64,000 bases of DNA. It comes from Paludibacter jiangxiensis. Its GTDB lineage: Bacteria; Bacteroidota; Bacteroidia; Bacteroidales; Paludibacteraceae. Shown piece by piece: positions 1 through 7,747 of the stretch. Below the pieces are notes generated by a model that was not told where the DNA came from, did not search any database, and was given only the letters and a program-made list of their open reading frames with translations. A program made the translations under genes and the position numbers. Location of the stretch: the NCBI RefSeq assembly GCF_001618385.1, contig NZ_BDCR01000003.1, forward strand, positions 186,001-250,000. Reading direction: 5' to 3'. Position 1 is the first letter of the stretch. Every line of letters starts with the position of its first letter.

Positions 1-1
1 G

Positions 2-430
2 ATCAGAATCGCACTGAAATATAAAGTGGCGTTTCTCAATCAACCGTTGGCTTATTATAATCATGATGTGGAACAAGAAAACCGGGCTGTGGTTTACGGA
101 CGCGTTTATCCTCCTCACCAACATTACATCTTCAACCTGGGATATCTCGAAAGCGAAGAATGCAATAATGCTTCTCTAAAAAAGCTATTGGATGCATTGA
201 GGGTGTATGTTTTACATCCGTACTATTTAGACAAAACTACCCGCGAGATCGCGAAAATGGAACTACTGAAAGTAAATTGGGAAAATCAACCAATGAAGGA
301 ACGAATCAGATACAGAATTCCGGTTTCCCTTTTACAGCTACAGTTTCGTTTCATGCGATTGGGTTCAATGGCCAAGCAATACATACTTACGCCAAATAAA
401 AAACAGAACGAGGGAACAATATTCAAGTAG
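2..430 (+). CDS. Glycosyltransferase (probable family 2), 5'-truncated
   Basis: The reading frame is open from the first bases of the window to a TAG stop, so this is the C-terminal ~142 residues of a longer protein. The remaining part (KVAFLNQPLAYYNHD, then a His/Tyr-rich stretch and a basic tail) resembles the C-terminal extension seen in Bacteroidetes family-2 glycosyltransferases, where the nucleotide-sugar domain would lie upstream. Inferred role: transfer of a sugar to a surface glycan. A glycosyltransferase gene follows 69 bp downstream on the same strand, which fits a small cell-surface polysaccharide group. The GTG at 26 is internal and not a real start. The catalytic DxD is outside the window, so the family call is moderate. 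Confidence 0.55.
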   Translation: MRIALKYKVAFLNQPLAYYNHDVEQENRAVVYGRVYPPHQHYIFNLGYLESEECNNASLKKLLDALRVYVLHPYYLDKTTREIAKMELLKVNWENQPMKERIRYRIPVSLLQLQFRFMRLGSMAKQYILTPNKKQNEGTIFK

Positions 431-439
431 TGAGAGGAT

Positions 440-499
440 TAAACAGGGAGAAACTGAACATTAAACATTGACTTTGAACTTTATAACATTGAATTTCGT
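440..499 (+). repeat. Word-like imperfect repeat (AACATT / ACTTTGAAC type)
   Basis: The spacer between the two glycosyltransferase genes contains imperfect iterations of AACATTAAACATTGA and ACTTTGAACTTT. A reverse-complement version of the same words lies at 19444-19475. No promoter was recognised here. Confidence 0.45.
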
Positions 500-1609
500 A
501 TGCGAATTGCCTATCTTTTAGGGTCATTAAACCGGGGAGGAACAGAAACGCTTCTTTTAGACTGTTTCCGAAATGCCGCTATTGCAGGATTTTCCTTTGT
601 TGGCATTTACAGGAAAGAAGGAATACTTGCCGACGATTTCAAAAAAACGGGAGTTCCACTTTTCCGCCTTACTCCTAAATCGAAAACAGATATCGCATAT
701 TTTGTAAAGTTGAGAAAGCTGCTTATCCGCAACGATATTACCATTGTTCATGCCCAGCAACCTCTCGATGCTCTTTATGCCCGCATAGCTACCATTAGAA
801 CAAATATAAAAGTTGTGCTTACGTTTCACGGCTACGATATGGAGGCCGGCAAAACGGATAAAACACTCATTAGCTGGATCATTCGGCACACTGACCTGAA
901 TATTTTCGTTAGTAAATCCCAGAAAAAATATTACCATCAACGATATCGCTTTGCAGAAGAAAACTCAGTAACGGTTTATAACGGCATTTCATTCGACAAA
1001 CTGACTCCAGCAAAAAGTAATTCATGGAGAGCGGAGTTGAATATAACAACAGATACCATTTTACTTGGAAGCGTAGGCAACTTTGGAGCCGTAAGAGATC
1101 AACTGACCATCTGCAAATTTCTTAAACTACTAAACGACAAGGGTGTAAATTTCCGCTTTTTATTTGTCGGCAAAAAAAATCCGGGAGAAGAATGGCGTTA
1201 CGATCAATGCGTCAATTTCTGCAATGAAAACGGACTGGAAAACAAAGTTTTGTTTCTGGGTGCACGTTCGGATGTGCCTGACATTTTAACTCAACTGGAT
1301 GCTTTTATCTATGCAACCGATCATGATACCTTCGGCATTGCTGTTATCGAAGCAATGGCCAGCTCTGTTCCTGTTTTTGTGAACGACTGGGAAGTGATGC
1401 TGGAAATTACAGATAGCGGTAACTACGCTCATCTCTACAACACCAAAGATCCAAAGGACTTACTCCATCAGTTTTTACCCTTTACTGCCAATCCGGTTCT
1501 TTATAAACAAAAAGCGGAAGAAACAGCTCAATGGGTACGTGAAACATACAGTATCGGGAAACACCTCAACCATCTGAAAGAGACATACAAAACAATTTCT
1601 AATTGTTAA
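500..1609 (+). CDS. Glycosyltransferase family 4 (GT-B fold)
   Basis: A 369-residue protein with the two-Rossmann GT-B layout. The N-terminal domain opens with GSLNRGGTET (residues ~8-17), the glycine-rich acceptor-side loop of GT4 enzymes, and has TFHGYDME near residue 113. The C-terminal domain carries DTFGIAVIEAMASSVPV (about residues 275-291), the E-x7-E-like nucleotide-sugar-binding motif of the family. It would transfer a sugar from an NDP-sugar to a surface polysaccharide or lipid-linked glycan on the cytoplasmic face of the membrane. It follows the truncated glycosyltransferase on the same strand. Donor and acceptor cannot be told from sequence. The ATG start is well supported by the motif positions. 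Confidence 0.88.
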   Translation: MRIAYLLGSLNRGGTETLLLDCFRNAAIAGFSFVGIYRKEGILADDFKKTGVPLFRLTPKSKTDIAYFVKLRKLLIRNDITIVHAQQPLDALYARIATIRTNIKVVLTFHGYDMEAGKTDKTLISWIIRHTDLNIFVSKSQKKYYHQRYRFAEENSVTVYNGISFDKLTPAKSNSWRAELNITTDTILLGSVGNFGAVRDQLTICKFLKLLNDKGVNFRFLFVGKKNPGEEWRYDQCVNFCNENGLENKVLFLGARSDVPDILTQLDAFIYATDHDTFGIAVIEAMASSVPVFVNDWEVMLEITDSGNYAHLYNTKDPKDLLHQFLPFTANPVLYKQKAEETAQWVRETYSIGKHLNHLKETYKTISNC

Positions 1610-1630
1610 TTATTAATTGTTAATTATTGG
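1605..1630 (+). repeat. TTAATTGTTAATTATT word repeat
   Basis: About two and a half imperfect copies of TTAATTGTTAATTA follow directly on the glycosyltransferase stop codon. It is one of several different word-like repeat families in the spacers of this window. Confidence 0.45.
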
Positions 1631-1684
1631 ACACTTATCCCAGTGTTAGGGGTTTCCAATTACTCGTTTCTGAATAAAAATGGC

Positions 1685-1692
1685 TACCTTTG
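1685..1692 (+). promoter_or_regulatory. Bacteroidetes -7 promoter element for glyA
   Basis: TACCTTTG matches the Bacteroidetes primary-sigma -7 consensus TAnnTTTG and lies 48 bp before the glyA ATG. No clear -33 TTTG was found at the usual distance. Confidence 0.6.
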
Positions 1693-1740
1693 CAACTTCT
1701 TTTTTAAGCAATTTCTAACCTTCACATAATTCTTTTCTAC

Positions 1741-3021
1741 ATGACACGCGACAATGCTATTTTTGAGATTATCGAGAAGGAACATCAGCGCCAATTAAAA
1801 GGTATTGAGCTGATTGCGTCCGAGAACTTTGTAAGTGACCAGGTAATGCAGGCTATGGGAACATGGCTTACCAACAAATACGCCGAAGGCTATCCCGGCC
1901 ACCGTTACTACGGCGGTTGCGAAGTAGTTGACCTGAGCGAACAACTCGCTATCGATCGTCTGAAAGAAATTTTTGGTGCGGAATATGCTAACGTACAGCC
2001 TCACTCCGGAGCGCAGGCTAATGCAGCAGTATTTTTGGCAGTACTGAATCCCGGTGATAAATTCCTCGGTCTGAATCTCGCTCACGGCGGCCACCTATCT
2101 CACGGCTCACTGGTAAACAGCTCAGGAATCCTTTACCAACCATTGGCTTATAATGTAAAAGAAGATACAGGTCGTGTTGACTACGACCAGATGGAAGAAG
2201 TTGCTCTCCGCGAACGTCCGAAACTGATCGTCGGTGGCGCTTCTGCTTATTCACGCGACTGGGATTATGCCCGTATGCGTGCCATCGCTGACAAAATCGG
2301 TGCACTGTTAATGATCGACATGGCTCACCCTGCCGGTCTGATTGCTGCCGGTTTGCTCGAAAACCCGTTGAAATACGCCCATATTGTTACCTCAACCACT
2401 CACAAAACATTGCGTGGCCCTCGTGGTGGTATTATCCTGTTGGGCAAGGACTTTGAAAACCCATGGGGCAAAACAACACCAAAAGGCGAAATCAAGAAGA
2501 TGTCTTCTCTTCTCGACTCTGCCGTATTCCCGGGCATCCAGGGCGGTCCGCTAGAACACGTGATAGCTGCAAAAGCTGTAGCTTTCTACGAAGCTTTACA
2601 GCCATCGTATGTTGAATACCAGACTCAGGTGAAGAAAAATGCAGCTGTAATGGCCGACGCGTTCATGGCAAAAGGTTACAAAATCATCTCTGACGGTACC
2701 GATAACCACTCTATGCTGATCGACCTGCGCACCAAATTCCCTGATTTAACAGGTAAAGTGGCAGAAAACAGCCTTGTAAGAGCTGATATTACAGTTAACA
2801 AGAACATGGTTCCTTTCGACAGTCGTTCTCCATTCCAGACTTCGGGTATCCGCGTTGGTACTCCTGCAATCACTACCCGTGGTGCGAAAGAAGGCCTGAT
2901 GGGAGAAATCGTTGAAATGATCGACACTGTACTTCATAACACAGACAACGAAACTGTCATCAAATCAGTTCGCGACAAAGTAAACGGAGTGATGGCCGGA
3001 TATGACTTGTTTGCATACTAA
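1741..3021 (+). CDS. glyA: Serine hydroxymethyltransferase
   Basis: A 426-residue PLP enzyme of normal family length. It interconverts serine plus tetrahydrofolate with glycine plus 5,10-methylene-tetrahydrofolate in the cytoplasm, feeding one-carbon metabolism. Visible hallmarks are [18 protein letters not shown] near the N-terminus, the [15 protein letters not shown] substrate-binding segment, and [13 protein letters not shown], whose lysine (about K222) is the PLP Schiff-base residue. The ATG at 1741 gives the standard N-terminus. It has its own TAnnTTTG promoter and appears monocistronic: a repeat-flanked IVP-type gene follows. Nothing is missing or odd. Confidence 0.98.
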   Translation: MTRDNAIFEIIEKEHQRQLKGIELIASENFVSDQVMQAMGTWLTNKYAEGYPGHRYYGGCEVVDLSEQLAIDRLKEIFGAEYANVQPHSGAQANAAVFLAVLNPGDKFLGLNLAHGGHLSHGSLVNSSGILYQPLAYNVKEDTGRVDYDQMEEVALRERPKLIVGGASAYSRDWDYARMRAIADKIGALLMIDMAHPAGLIAAGLLENPLKYAHIVTSTTHKTLRGPRGGIILLGKDFENPWGKTTPKGEIKKMSSLLDSAVFPGIQGGPLEHVIAAKAVAFYEALQPSYVEYQTQVKKNAAVMADAFMAKGYKIISDGTDNHSMLIDLRTKFPDLTGKVAENSLVRADITVNKNMVPFDSRSPFQTSGIRVGTPAITTRGAKEGLMGEIVEMIDTVLHNTDNETVIKSVRDKVNGVMAGYDLFAY

Positions 3022-3025
3022 TCCA

Positions 3026-3058
3026 GTAACGAGTAATGAGTAACGAGTAATGAGTAAC
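3026..3058 (+). repeat. GAGTAAC/GAGTAAT repeat, left arm of IVP-type gene
   Basis: Four iterations of an 8-bp word alternate GAGTAATGAGTAAC between glyA and the four-helix-bundle gene. The reverse complement of the same word occurs just after that gene (3438-3468), so the gene is bracketed by inverted arms. Confidence 0.7.
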
Positions 3059-3072
3059 GCAGAATAAAGACA

Positions 3073-3435
3073 ATGGGAACAGGTGATTTTTACGATAAAT
3101 ACTGCGAACGCACTATGAACTTTGCTGTTGCTATTGTATCATTCTATTCCAATCATTGCAAATACAAAGATGAAACCCGCATAATCGGGAAACAACTATT
3201 GAGATCGGGCACTTCCGTTGCCGCAAATTTCCGAGCAGTTACACGAGGACGATCTTCTGCTGAAAGCTATGCCAAACTGTGTATTGTCATTGAAGAGACT
3301 GACGAAACACTTTTCTGGTTGGAATTGTTAAAAAAGGCAGCACTTATTGATGTTTCACAAATTGAACAATTAATAACGGAAGTCACCGAGCTTCTTAAAA
3401 TATTTTCTACCACCCGAAAAAACTGGAAACGTTAA
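3073..3435 (+). CDS. Four-helix-bundle protein (23S rRNA intervening-sequence / S23 family)
   Basis: A 120-residue, mostly helical protein with the hallmarks of the S23/IVP family: a long first helix with NFAVAIVSFYSNH, then IGKQLLRSGTSVAANFRA (family signature QLLRSGTSIGANxxEA), then a helix with ETDETLFWLELL and a C-terminal ELLKIFSTTRKN helix. Members form pentameric four-helix bundles. Some are encoded in intervening sequences of 23S rRNA and relatives act as the Avd subunit of diversity-generating retroelements, but no rRNA, reverse transcriptase or variable repeat is near this copy. It is bracketed by inverted GAGTAAC word repeats, unlike its neighbours, which suggests it came in as a small mobile unit. 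Cellular function is unknown. Confidence 0.85.
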   Translation: MGTGDFYDKYCERTMNFAVAIVSFYSNHCKYKDETRIIGKQLLRSGTSVAANFRAVTRGRSSAESYAKLCIVIEETDETLFWLELLKKAALIDVSQIEQLITEVTELLKIFSTTRKNWKR

Positions 3436-3437
3436 AA

Positions 3438-3468
3438 CTCTCATTACTCATTCTCGTTACTCGTCACT
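3438..3468 (-). repeat. ACTCATTACTC/GTTACTC repeat, right arm of IVP-type gene
   Basis: Reverse-complement copy of the GAGTAAC/GAGTAAT words that precede the IVP-type gene. Together the two form imperfect inverted arms around a single gene. Confidence 0.7.
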
Positions 3469-3480
3469 AACTTCTAATTC

Positions 3481-4488
3481 ATGATCGAACGCACCATATT
3501 ACTCAATGAAACTGTTGACCCTGTAGTCTTTTCCGGGGTTAACAACGCCAATATCGCCTTAATTAAAAACCTTTTCCCAAAGCTGAAAATAGTAGCTCGT
3601 GGAAATGTATTGCGTGCATTGGGCGATGAAGAGATTATGGTCGCATTCGACGAATCTGTACAAAAGCTACAGAATTATTGTGCCGAATATAACCTTCTCA
3701 ATGAAGAAGTGATTATCGACATTATTAAAGGAAATTCCCCTACCGAGATAAAACAGGACAATCTTATTATCCACGGTATCAACGGGAAAACCATTACCGC
3801 GCGCACAGAAAACCAAAAAAAGCTCGTCAAGGAATTCGAAAAAAATGACCTCTTATTCGCCATAGGCCCTGCCGGTTCAGGAAAGACGTATACCGCCATC
3901 GCCCTTGCCGTTCGTTCTCTGAAAAACAAGGAGATTAAGAAGATCATTTTGAGTCGCCCTGCCGTCGAAGCTGGCGAAAAACTGGGCTTTCTTCCCGGTG
4001 ATATGAAGGAAAAGATAGATCCGTATCTGCAACCACTCTACGATGCTTTACAGGATATGATTCCGGGAGCCAAACTGAAGGAATTCATGGAAAACGGAAC
4101 TATTCAGATTGCACCTTTGGCTTTTATGCGTGGACGAACCCTTAATGATGCAGTGGTGATACTGGATGAGGCCCAAAACACATCCACGATGCAAATCAAG
4201 ATGTTCCTTACCCGCATGGGCATCAACAGCAAGGTAATTATCACAGGAGATATAACACAGATAGACCTTCCTCCCTCTCAAAAATCAGGTTTGATCGAAT
4301 CGCTGGAAGTATTGCGGAACGTGAAGGGAATTGCGAAAGTAGAATTCTCTGTTAAAGACATCGTTCGACACAAACTGGTTCGTCAGATCGTAGAAGCTTA
4401 CGATAAGCATGCAAAGAAGAAAAAAGCTCTGGATAAAAAAAGGGTCAACGAAATAGTTGCAAACCAATCATTGACTACTAAGAATTAA
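3481..4488 (+). CDS. phoH: PhoH-family ATPase
   Basis: A 335-residue P-loop ATPase of the PhoH/PhoL type. An N-terminal KH-like region (about 1-100) is followed by the PhoH domain with Walker A GPAGSGKT (about residues 130-137) and Walker B VVILDEAQN (about 225-233). Related proteins are linked to RNA metabolism and in many bacteria sit near ybeY; here ybeY is 29 kb away. The exact substrate is not established. It is convergent with rel: only 15 bp separate the two stop codons and no terminator hairpin fits between them, so the transcripts may overlap. Confidence 0.93.
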   Translation: MIERTILLNETVDPVVFSGVNNANIALIKNLFPKLKIVARGNVLRALGDEEIMVAFDESVQKLQNYCAEYNLLNEEVIIDIIKGNSPTEIKQDNLIIHGINGKTITARTENQKKLVKEFEKNDLLFAIGPAGSGKTYTAIALAVRSLKNKEIKKIILSRPAVEAGEKLGFLPGDMKEKIDPYLQPLYDALQDMIPGAKLKEFMENGTIQIAPLAFMRGRTLNDAVVILDEAQNTSTMQIKMFLTRMGINSKVIITGDITQIDLPPSQKSGLIESLEVLRNVKGIAKVEFSVKDIVRHKLVRQIVEAYDKHAKKKKALDKKRVNEIVANQSLTTKN

Positions 4489-4503
4489 GCGTTAACAATT
4501 ACA

Positions 4504-6756
4504 TCACGCTTCTACTCGTTTCACAGAGCTCATTCCCTTTATCTTCAAGAGCTTCATACACAGATTATTGACCTGTTCCGTACCATATACATACAGGTGC
4601 AGACGCCCATAGAATATCCCGTCTTTTGTTTCGATATTAATACTCTGAATATTAATTGAATATTCATCGGTAACAACACGGGAAATCTCGCGAAGCATCC
4701 CAATACGGTCAATACCATTCATTTCAACTGTTACCGCGAAAGATAGTTCTTTGTGCATTGCCCATTCTGCCGTAACAATCCTTTCTCCGTGACTGGCTTT
4801 AAGTTTCAGGGCTTCGGGGCACTGGCGTTTGTGAACAATTACCACCTCATCTTCATCCACATAACCAAACACGTCATCGCCCGGAATCGGCTGACAACAA
4901 GGTGCAATACGGAAAGATTTGCCCGATTTTTCATCGGTCAGACGGAACGTTTTTTTACGATCCACCTTATGGGCTGATACAGCAATCTCCTCTTCATCTT
5001 TGCCCTTTTTATTTTCCGAGCTACCAAACTGAAGCGTCACAAACTTCTTAAGAAGGTTCGGTTGTCTGGGCTTGAATATTTTTTTGGAAATATCTGCCAG
5101 ATCAATATAATTTTTTCCTGCCTGACGGTACAATTCCTTTTTGTCTGCCAATTTGTAGTACTCCACCAAACGCTGAATAGTGTCTGGTGTAGGTGCCAGA
5201 CTCACCTTTTTCAGTTCTTCTTCAATGTTTTTCTGCCCGGTTTGCGAAACAGACGTAAGCTCTTTTTTCAGGGCATTTTCTAATTTGGTTTTGGCACGTG
5301 CCGTAACCACAAAACGCAACCATTCGGCCTGCGGCTTTTGCATTTTAGCTGTCAGAATCTCCACTTGGTCGCCACTGGCAAGGACATGACTCAAAGGTAC
5401 TAACTTATGATTCACCTTTGCGCCGATACACTTGAATCCTAAATCAGAGTGAAGCAGAAATGCAAAATCAAGAGCTGTAGCTCCCTGAGGAATAGTTTTA
5501 ATTTCACCCTTCGGAGTAAATACAAATATTTCGGAAGCAAAGAGATTCAACTTCACGTTATCCATGAAATCTACCGCACTTGGTGTCGGATTTTTGAGCT
5601 CTTCCTTCAACTCTTTCAGCCATTTGTCGAGTTCGGTTTCATCGTCGCGTTGTTCCCCTGTCTTATATTTCCAGTGAGCGGCAAGACCCTTTTCTGCCAC
5701 CTCGTTCATGTGCGTACTGCGGATCTGAACTTCAATCCAGCGCCCGTGAGGCCCCATAACCGTGACATGCAAAGCCGAATACCCATTTGCCTTAGGTGTG
5801 CTCACCCAATCGCGGATACGTTCGGGATGCGGACGATATATCTGTGTGATAGCAGAATAGATAATCCAACACTGTTCCTGCTCCGTCATTTCCGGTTTAG
5901 GTTCAAACACGATACGAAGAGCCAAAAGGTCATATACTTCCTCAAACGGAATACTCTTTGTTTGCATTTTGTGCCAGACAGAATAAACCGTTTTTACCCG
6001 TTCCTTCAATTCGGCAGTAAAACCCAGAGCTTTCAATTTGGCTTCTATCGGAGTTTTGAATTCGCTATAAATCTGTTCGTGTTCAGCGGATTCGGCTTCT
6101 ATTTGAGCCGTAATTTCAGCAAATGTTTCGGGGTGTTCGTATTTGAAACTGAGATTTTCGAGTTCGCTTTTTATGGAGAAGAGTCCAAGGCGGTTGGCAA
6201 GAGGAGCGTAGATGTAGAGCGTTTCGCCGGCTATTTTATACTGCTTTGCCGGAGGCATGGAACCAAGGGTTCGCATATTGTGAAGGCGGTCGGCAATTTT
6301 AATCAGAATTACACGAATATCTTCGGACATGGTAAGCAGTAGCTTTCTGAAATTTTCTGCCTGCTCCGAAACCCGTTCGGCAAATACCCCACCCGAGATT
6401 TTCGTCAGCCCGTCAACGATGATGGCTATTCGCTTATTAAATTGAGTCTCGATATCCTCGACTGTATAATCGGTATCTTCAACCACATCATGTAAAAGAG
6501 CCGCACAAATGGATGTCGATCCAAGCCCAATTTCCTGCGCAACGATTTTTGCCACTGCAATAGGGTGCATAATGTAAGGCTCGCCCGATCGACGCCGAAT
6601 GCCCCGGTGAGCCTCGTTGGCAAACTCAAAGGCTTTCTGAATAATTTCAACCTTTTGTCGGTGTGGCGAATGGGTATAAACATTCAGCACTTCATCAAAA
6701 GCCTGCTGAATCATTACCTGTTCATCCTGCATCTGTTTTATCGGATCAATAATCAT
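4504..6756 (-). CDS. rel: Bifunctional (p)ppGpp synthetase/hydrolase, RelA/SpoT family
   Basis: A 750-residue long RSH protein with every expected domain: an N-terminal HD hydrolase with HDVVEDTDYT, a synthetase domain with RDWVSTPKANGYSALHVTV and EVQIRSTHMNEVAEKG, a TGS domain (VFTPKGEIKTIPQGATALDF) and a C-terminal ACT domain. Both catalytic sites look intact, so it should both make and degrade (p)ppGpp and control the stringent response. It lies 27 bp downstream of lptB on the same strand and is probably co-transcribed with it. The start is ATG at 6756. The symbol rel is used because Bacteroidetes generally have one main long bifunctional RSH; it may be annotated relA or spoT elsewhere. 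Confidence 0.96.
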   Translation of the reverse strand: MIIDPIKQMQDEQVMIQQAFDEVLNVYTHSPHRQKVEIIQKAFEFANEAHRGIRRRSGEPYIMHPIAVAKIVAQEIGLGSTSICAALLHDVVEDTDYTVEDIETQFNKRIAIIVDGLTKISGGVFAERVSEQAENFRKLLLTMSEDIRVILIKIADRLHNMRTLGSMPPAKQYKIAGETLYIYAPLANRLGLFSIKSELENLSFKYEHPETFAEITAQIEAESAEHEQIYSEFKTPIEAKLKALGFTAELKERVKTVYSVWHKMQTKSIPFEEVYDLLALRIVFEPKPEMTEQEQCWIIYSAITQIYRPHPERIRDWVSTPKANGYSALHVTVMGPHGRWIEVQIRSTHMNEVAEKGLAAHWKYKTGEQRDDETELDKWLKELKEELKNPTPSAVDFMDNVKLNLFASEIFVFTPKGEIKTIPQGATALDFAFLLHSDLGFKCIGAKVNHKLVPLSHVLASGDQVEILTAKMQKPQAEWLRFVVTARAKTKLENALKKELTSVSQTGQKNIEEELKKVSLAPTPDTIQRLVEYYKLADKKELYRQAGKNYIDLADISKKIFKPRQPNLLKKFVTLQFGSSENKKGKDEEEIAVSAHKVDRKKTFRLTDEKSGKSFRIAPCCQPIPGDDVFGYVDEDEVVIVHKRQCPEALKLKASHGERIVTAEWAMHKELSFAVTVEMNGIDRIGMLREISRVVTDEYSINIQSINIETKDGIFYGRLHLYVYGTEQVNNLCMKLLKIKGMSSVKRVEA

Positions 6757-6783
6757 GGTAGTGACGAATGTTTGTCGTTAATC

Positions 6784-7554
6784 TTAGGCCTGAGGCACAA
6801 ATTGACCTTTTTTCCGTTTCAGCTCGAAATCGCGCCCGAGGTACTTTTCACGCACAATAGGATTCCCAGCCAGTTCTTCAGCTGTGCCCTGAAACAGGAT
6901 CTTCCCTTCGAACAACAAATAGGCACGGTCGGTAATAGAAAGCGTTTCGTCTACGTTATGGTCGGTAATCAGAATCCCGATATTCATATCCTTCAGATGC
7001 CAGACAATATCCTGAATATCCTGAACGGCAATAGGGTCAACACCGGCAAACGGCTCATCGAGCATGATAAACTTCGGTTCGATTGCAAGACACCGGGCAA
7101 TTTCTGTACGACGACGTTCTCCCCCGGAAAGACGGTTGCCAATATTTTTGCGGACATGACCAAGACTAAATTCCTTGATCAGCGTTTCAAGCTTTTCGGC
7201 CTGCTTTTCTTTTGAAAAATCGGTCATTTCAAGCACCGCACGAATGTTGTCTTCGACCGACATCTGCCGAAATACGGATGCTTCCTGAGCCAGATAGCCG
7301 ATACCAGCCTGTGCGCGTTTATATACCGGAAACTTGGTAATTTCCTGTTCGTTTAAGAATATTTTCCCCTCATTGGGAGTTATAAGTCCGGTGGTCATAT
7401 AGAAAGTAGTTGTCTTACCGGCACCATTCGGACCAAGCAAACCTACAATTTCACCCTGCTTCAAATCAATAGATACGTGATCAACCACCGTTCTCTTGCC
7501 ATAACGTTTGACAAGGTTTTCGGTACGCAATTCCATTGCACTGTTTTGCGACAT
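6784..7554 (-). CDS. lptB: LPS export ABC transporter ATP-binding protein
   Basis: A 256-residue ABC ATPase with Walker A GPNGAGKT (41-48), Q-loop YLAQEASVF (~87-95), signature LSGGERRR (142-149) and Walker [11 protein letters not shown] (162-171). The [29 protein letters not shown] region is characteristic of LptB (broken here: [14 protein letters not shown], then [15 protein letters not shown]). It powers extraction of lipopolysaccharide from the inner membrane together with LptF/LptG, which are not in this window. A second possible ATG lies six codons in (MELRTENLV), so the start could be slightly later. A TATTTTTG-type -7 element reads on the minus strand at 7574-7581. It is upstream of rel in a likely two-gene unit. 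Confidence 0.95.
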   Translation of the reverse strand: MSQNSAMELRTENLVKRYGKRTVVDHVSIDLKQGEIVGLLGPNGAGKTTTFYMTTGLITPNEGKIFLNEQEITKFPVYKRAQAGIGYLAQEASVFRQMSVEDNIRAVLEMTDFSKEKQAEKLETLIKEFSLGHVRKNIGNRLSGGERRRTEIARCLAIEPKFIMLDEPFAGVDPIAVQDIQDIVWHLKDMNIGILITDHNVDETLSITDRAYLLFEGKILFQGTAEELAGNPIVREKYLGRDFELKRKKGQFVPQA

Positions 7555-7573
7555 AATATAAGAGATTTAACCA

Positions 7574-7581
7574 CAAAAATA
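7574..7581 (-). promoter_or_regulatory. -7 promoter element for lptB-rel
   Basis: On the minus strand this reads TATTTTTG, matching TAnnTTTG, 20 bp before the lptB ATG. No matching -33 element at normal spacing was found. Confidence 0.5.
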
Positions 7582-7644
7582 GCAAATCTTCCCAAAAATC
7601 GGGCATTTTACACCAAAGGAATTTGTTAATAATAACAAGTAACT

Positions 7645-7715
7645 GATGATGAGGAGAGAAAGAAGATAAGAGGTGGTGAGATGGAGATACGGCGAGAAAG
7701 TGAGTTGGTGAGCGC
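7645..7715 (+). repeat. GGTGAG/GATGG word repeat
   Basis: Imperfect iterations of AGGTGGTGAGATGGAGA and GAGTTGGTGAG lie between lptB and the TonB receptor gene. The same word family recurs at 21870-21920. No gene lies in it. Confidence 0.5.
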
Positions 7716-7747
7716 CAAGCCATAAAAGTTACACATTCAACGCCAAA

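Noticed and set aside
3073-3435. Diversity-generating retroelement (Avd-like gene)
   Set aside because: The four-helix-bundle protein is Avd-related in fold, but no reverse transcriptase, template repeat or variable repeat is present nearby.
5449-6342. 297-residue plus-strand frame opposite rel
   Set aside because: Cysteine/phenylalanine-rich antisense shadow of a well-supported rel gene.
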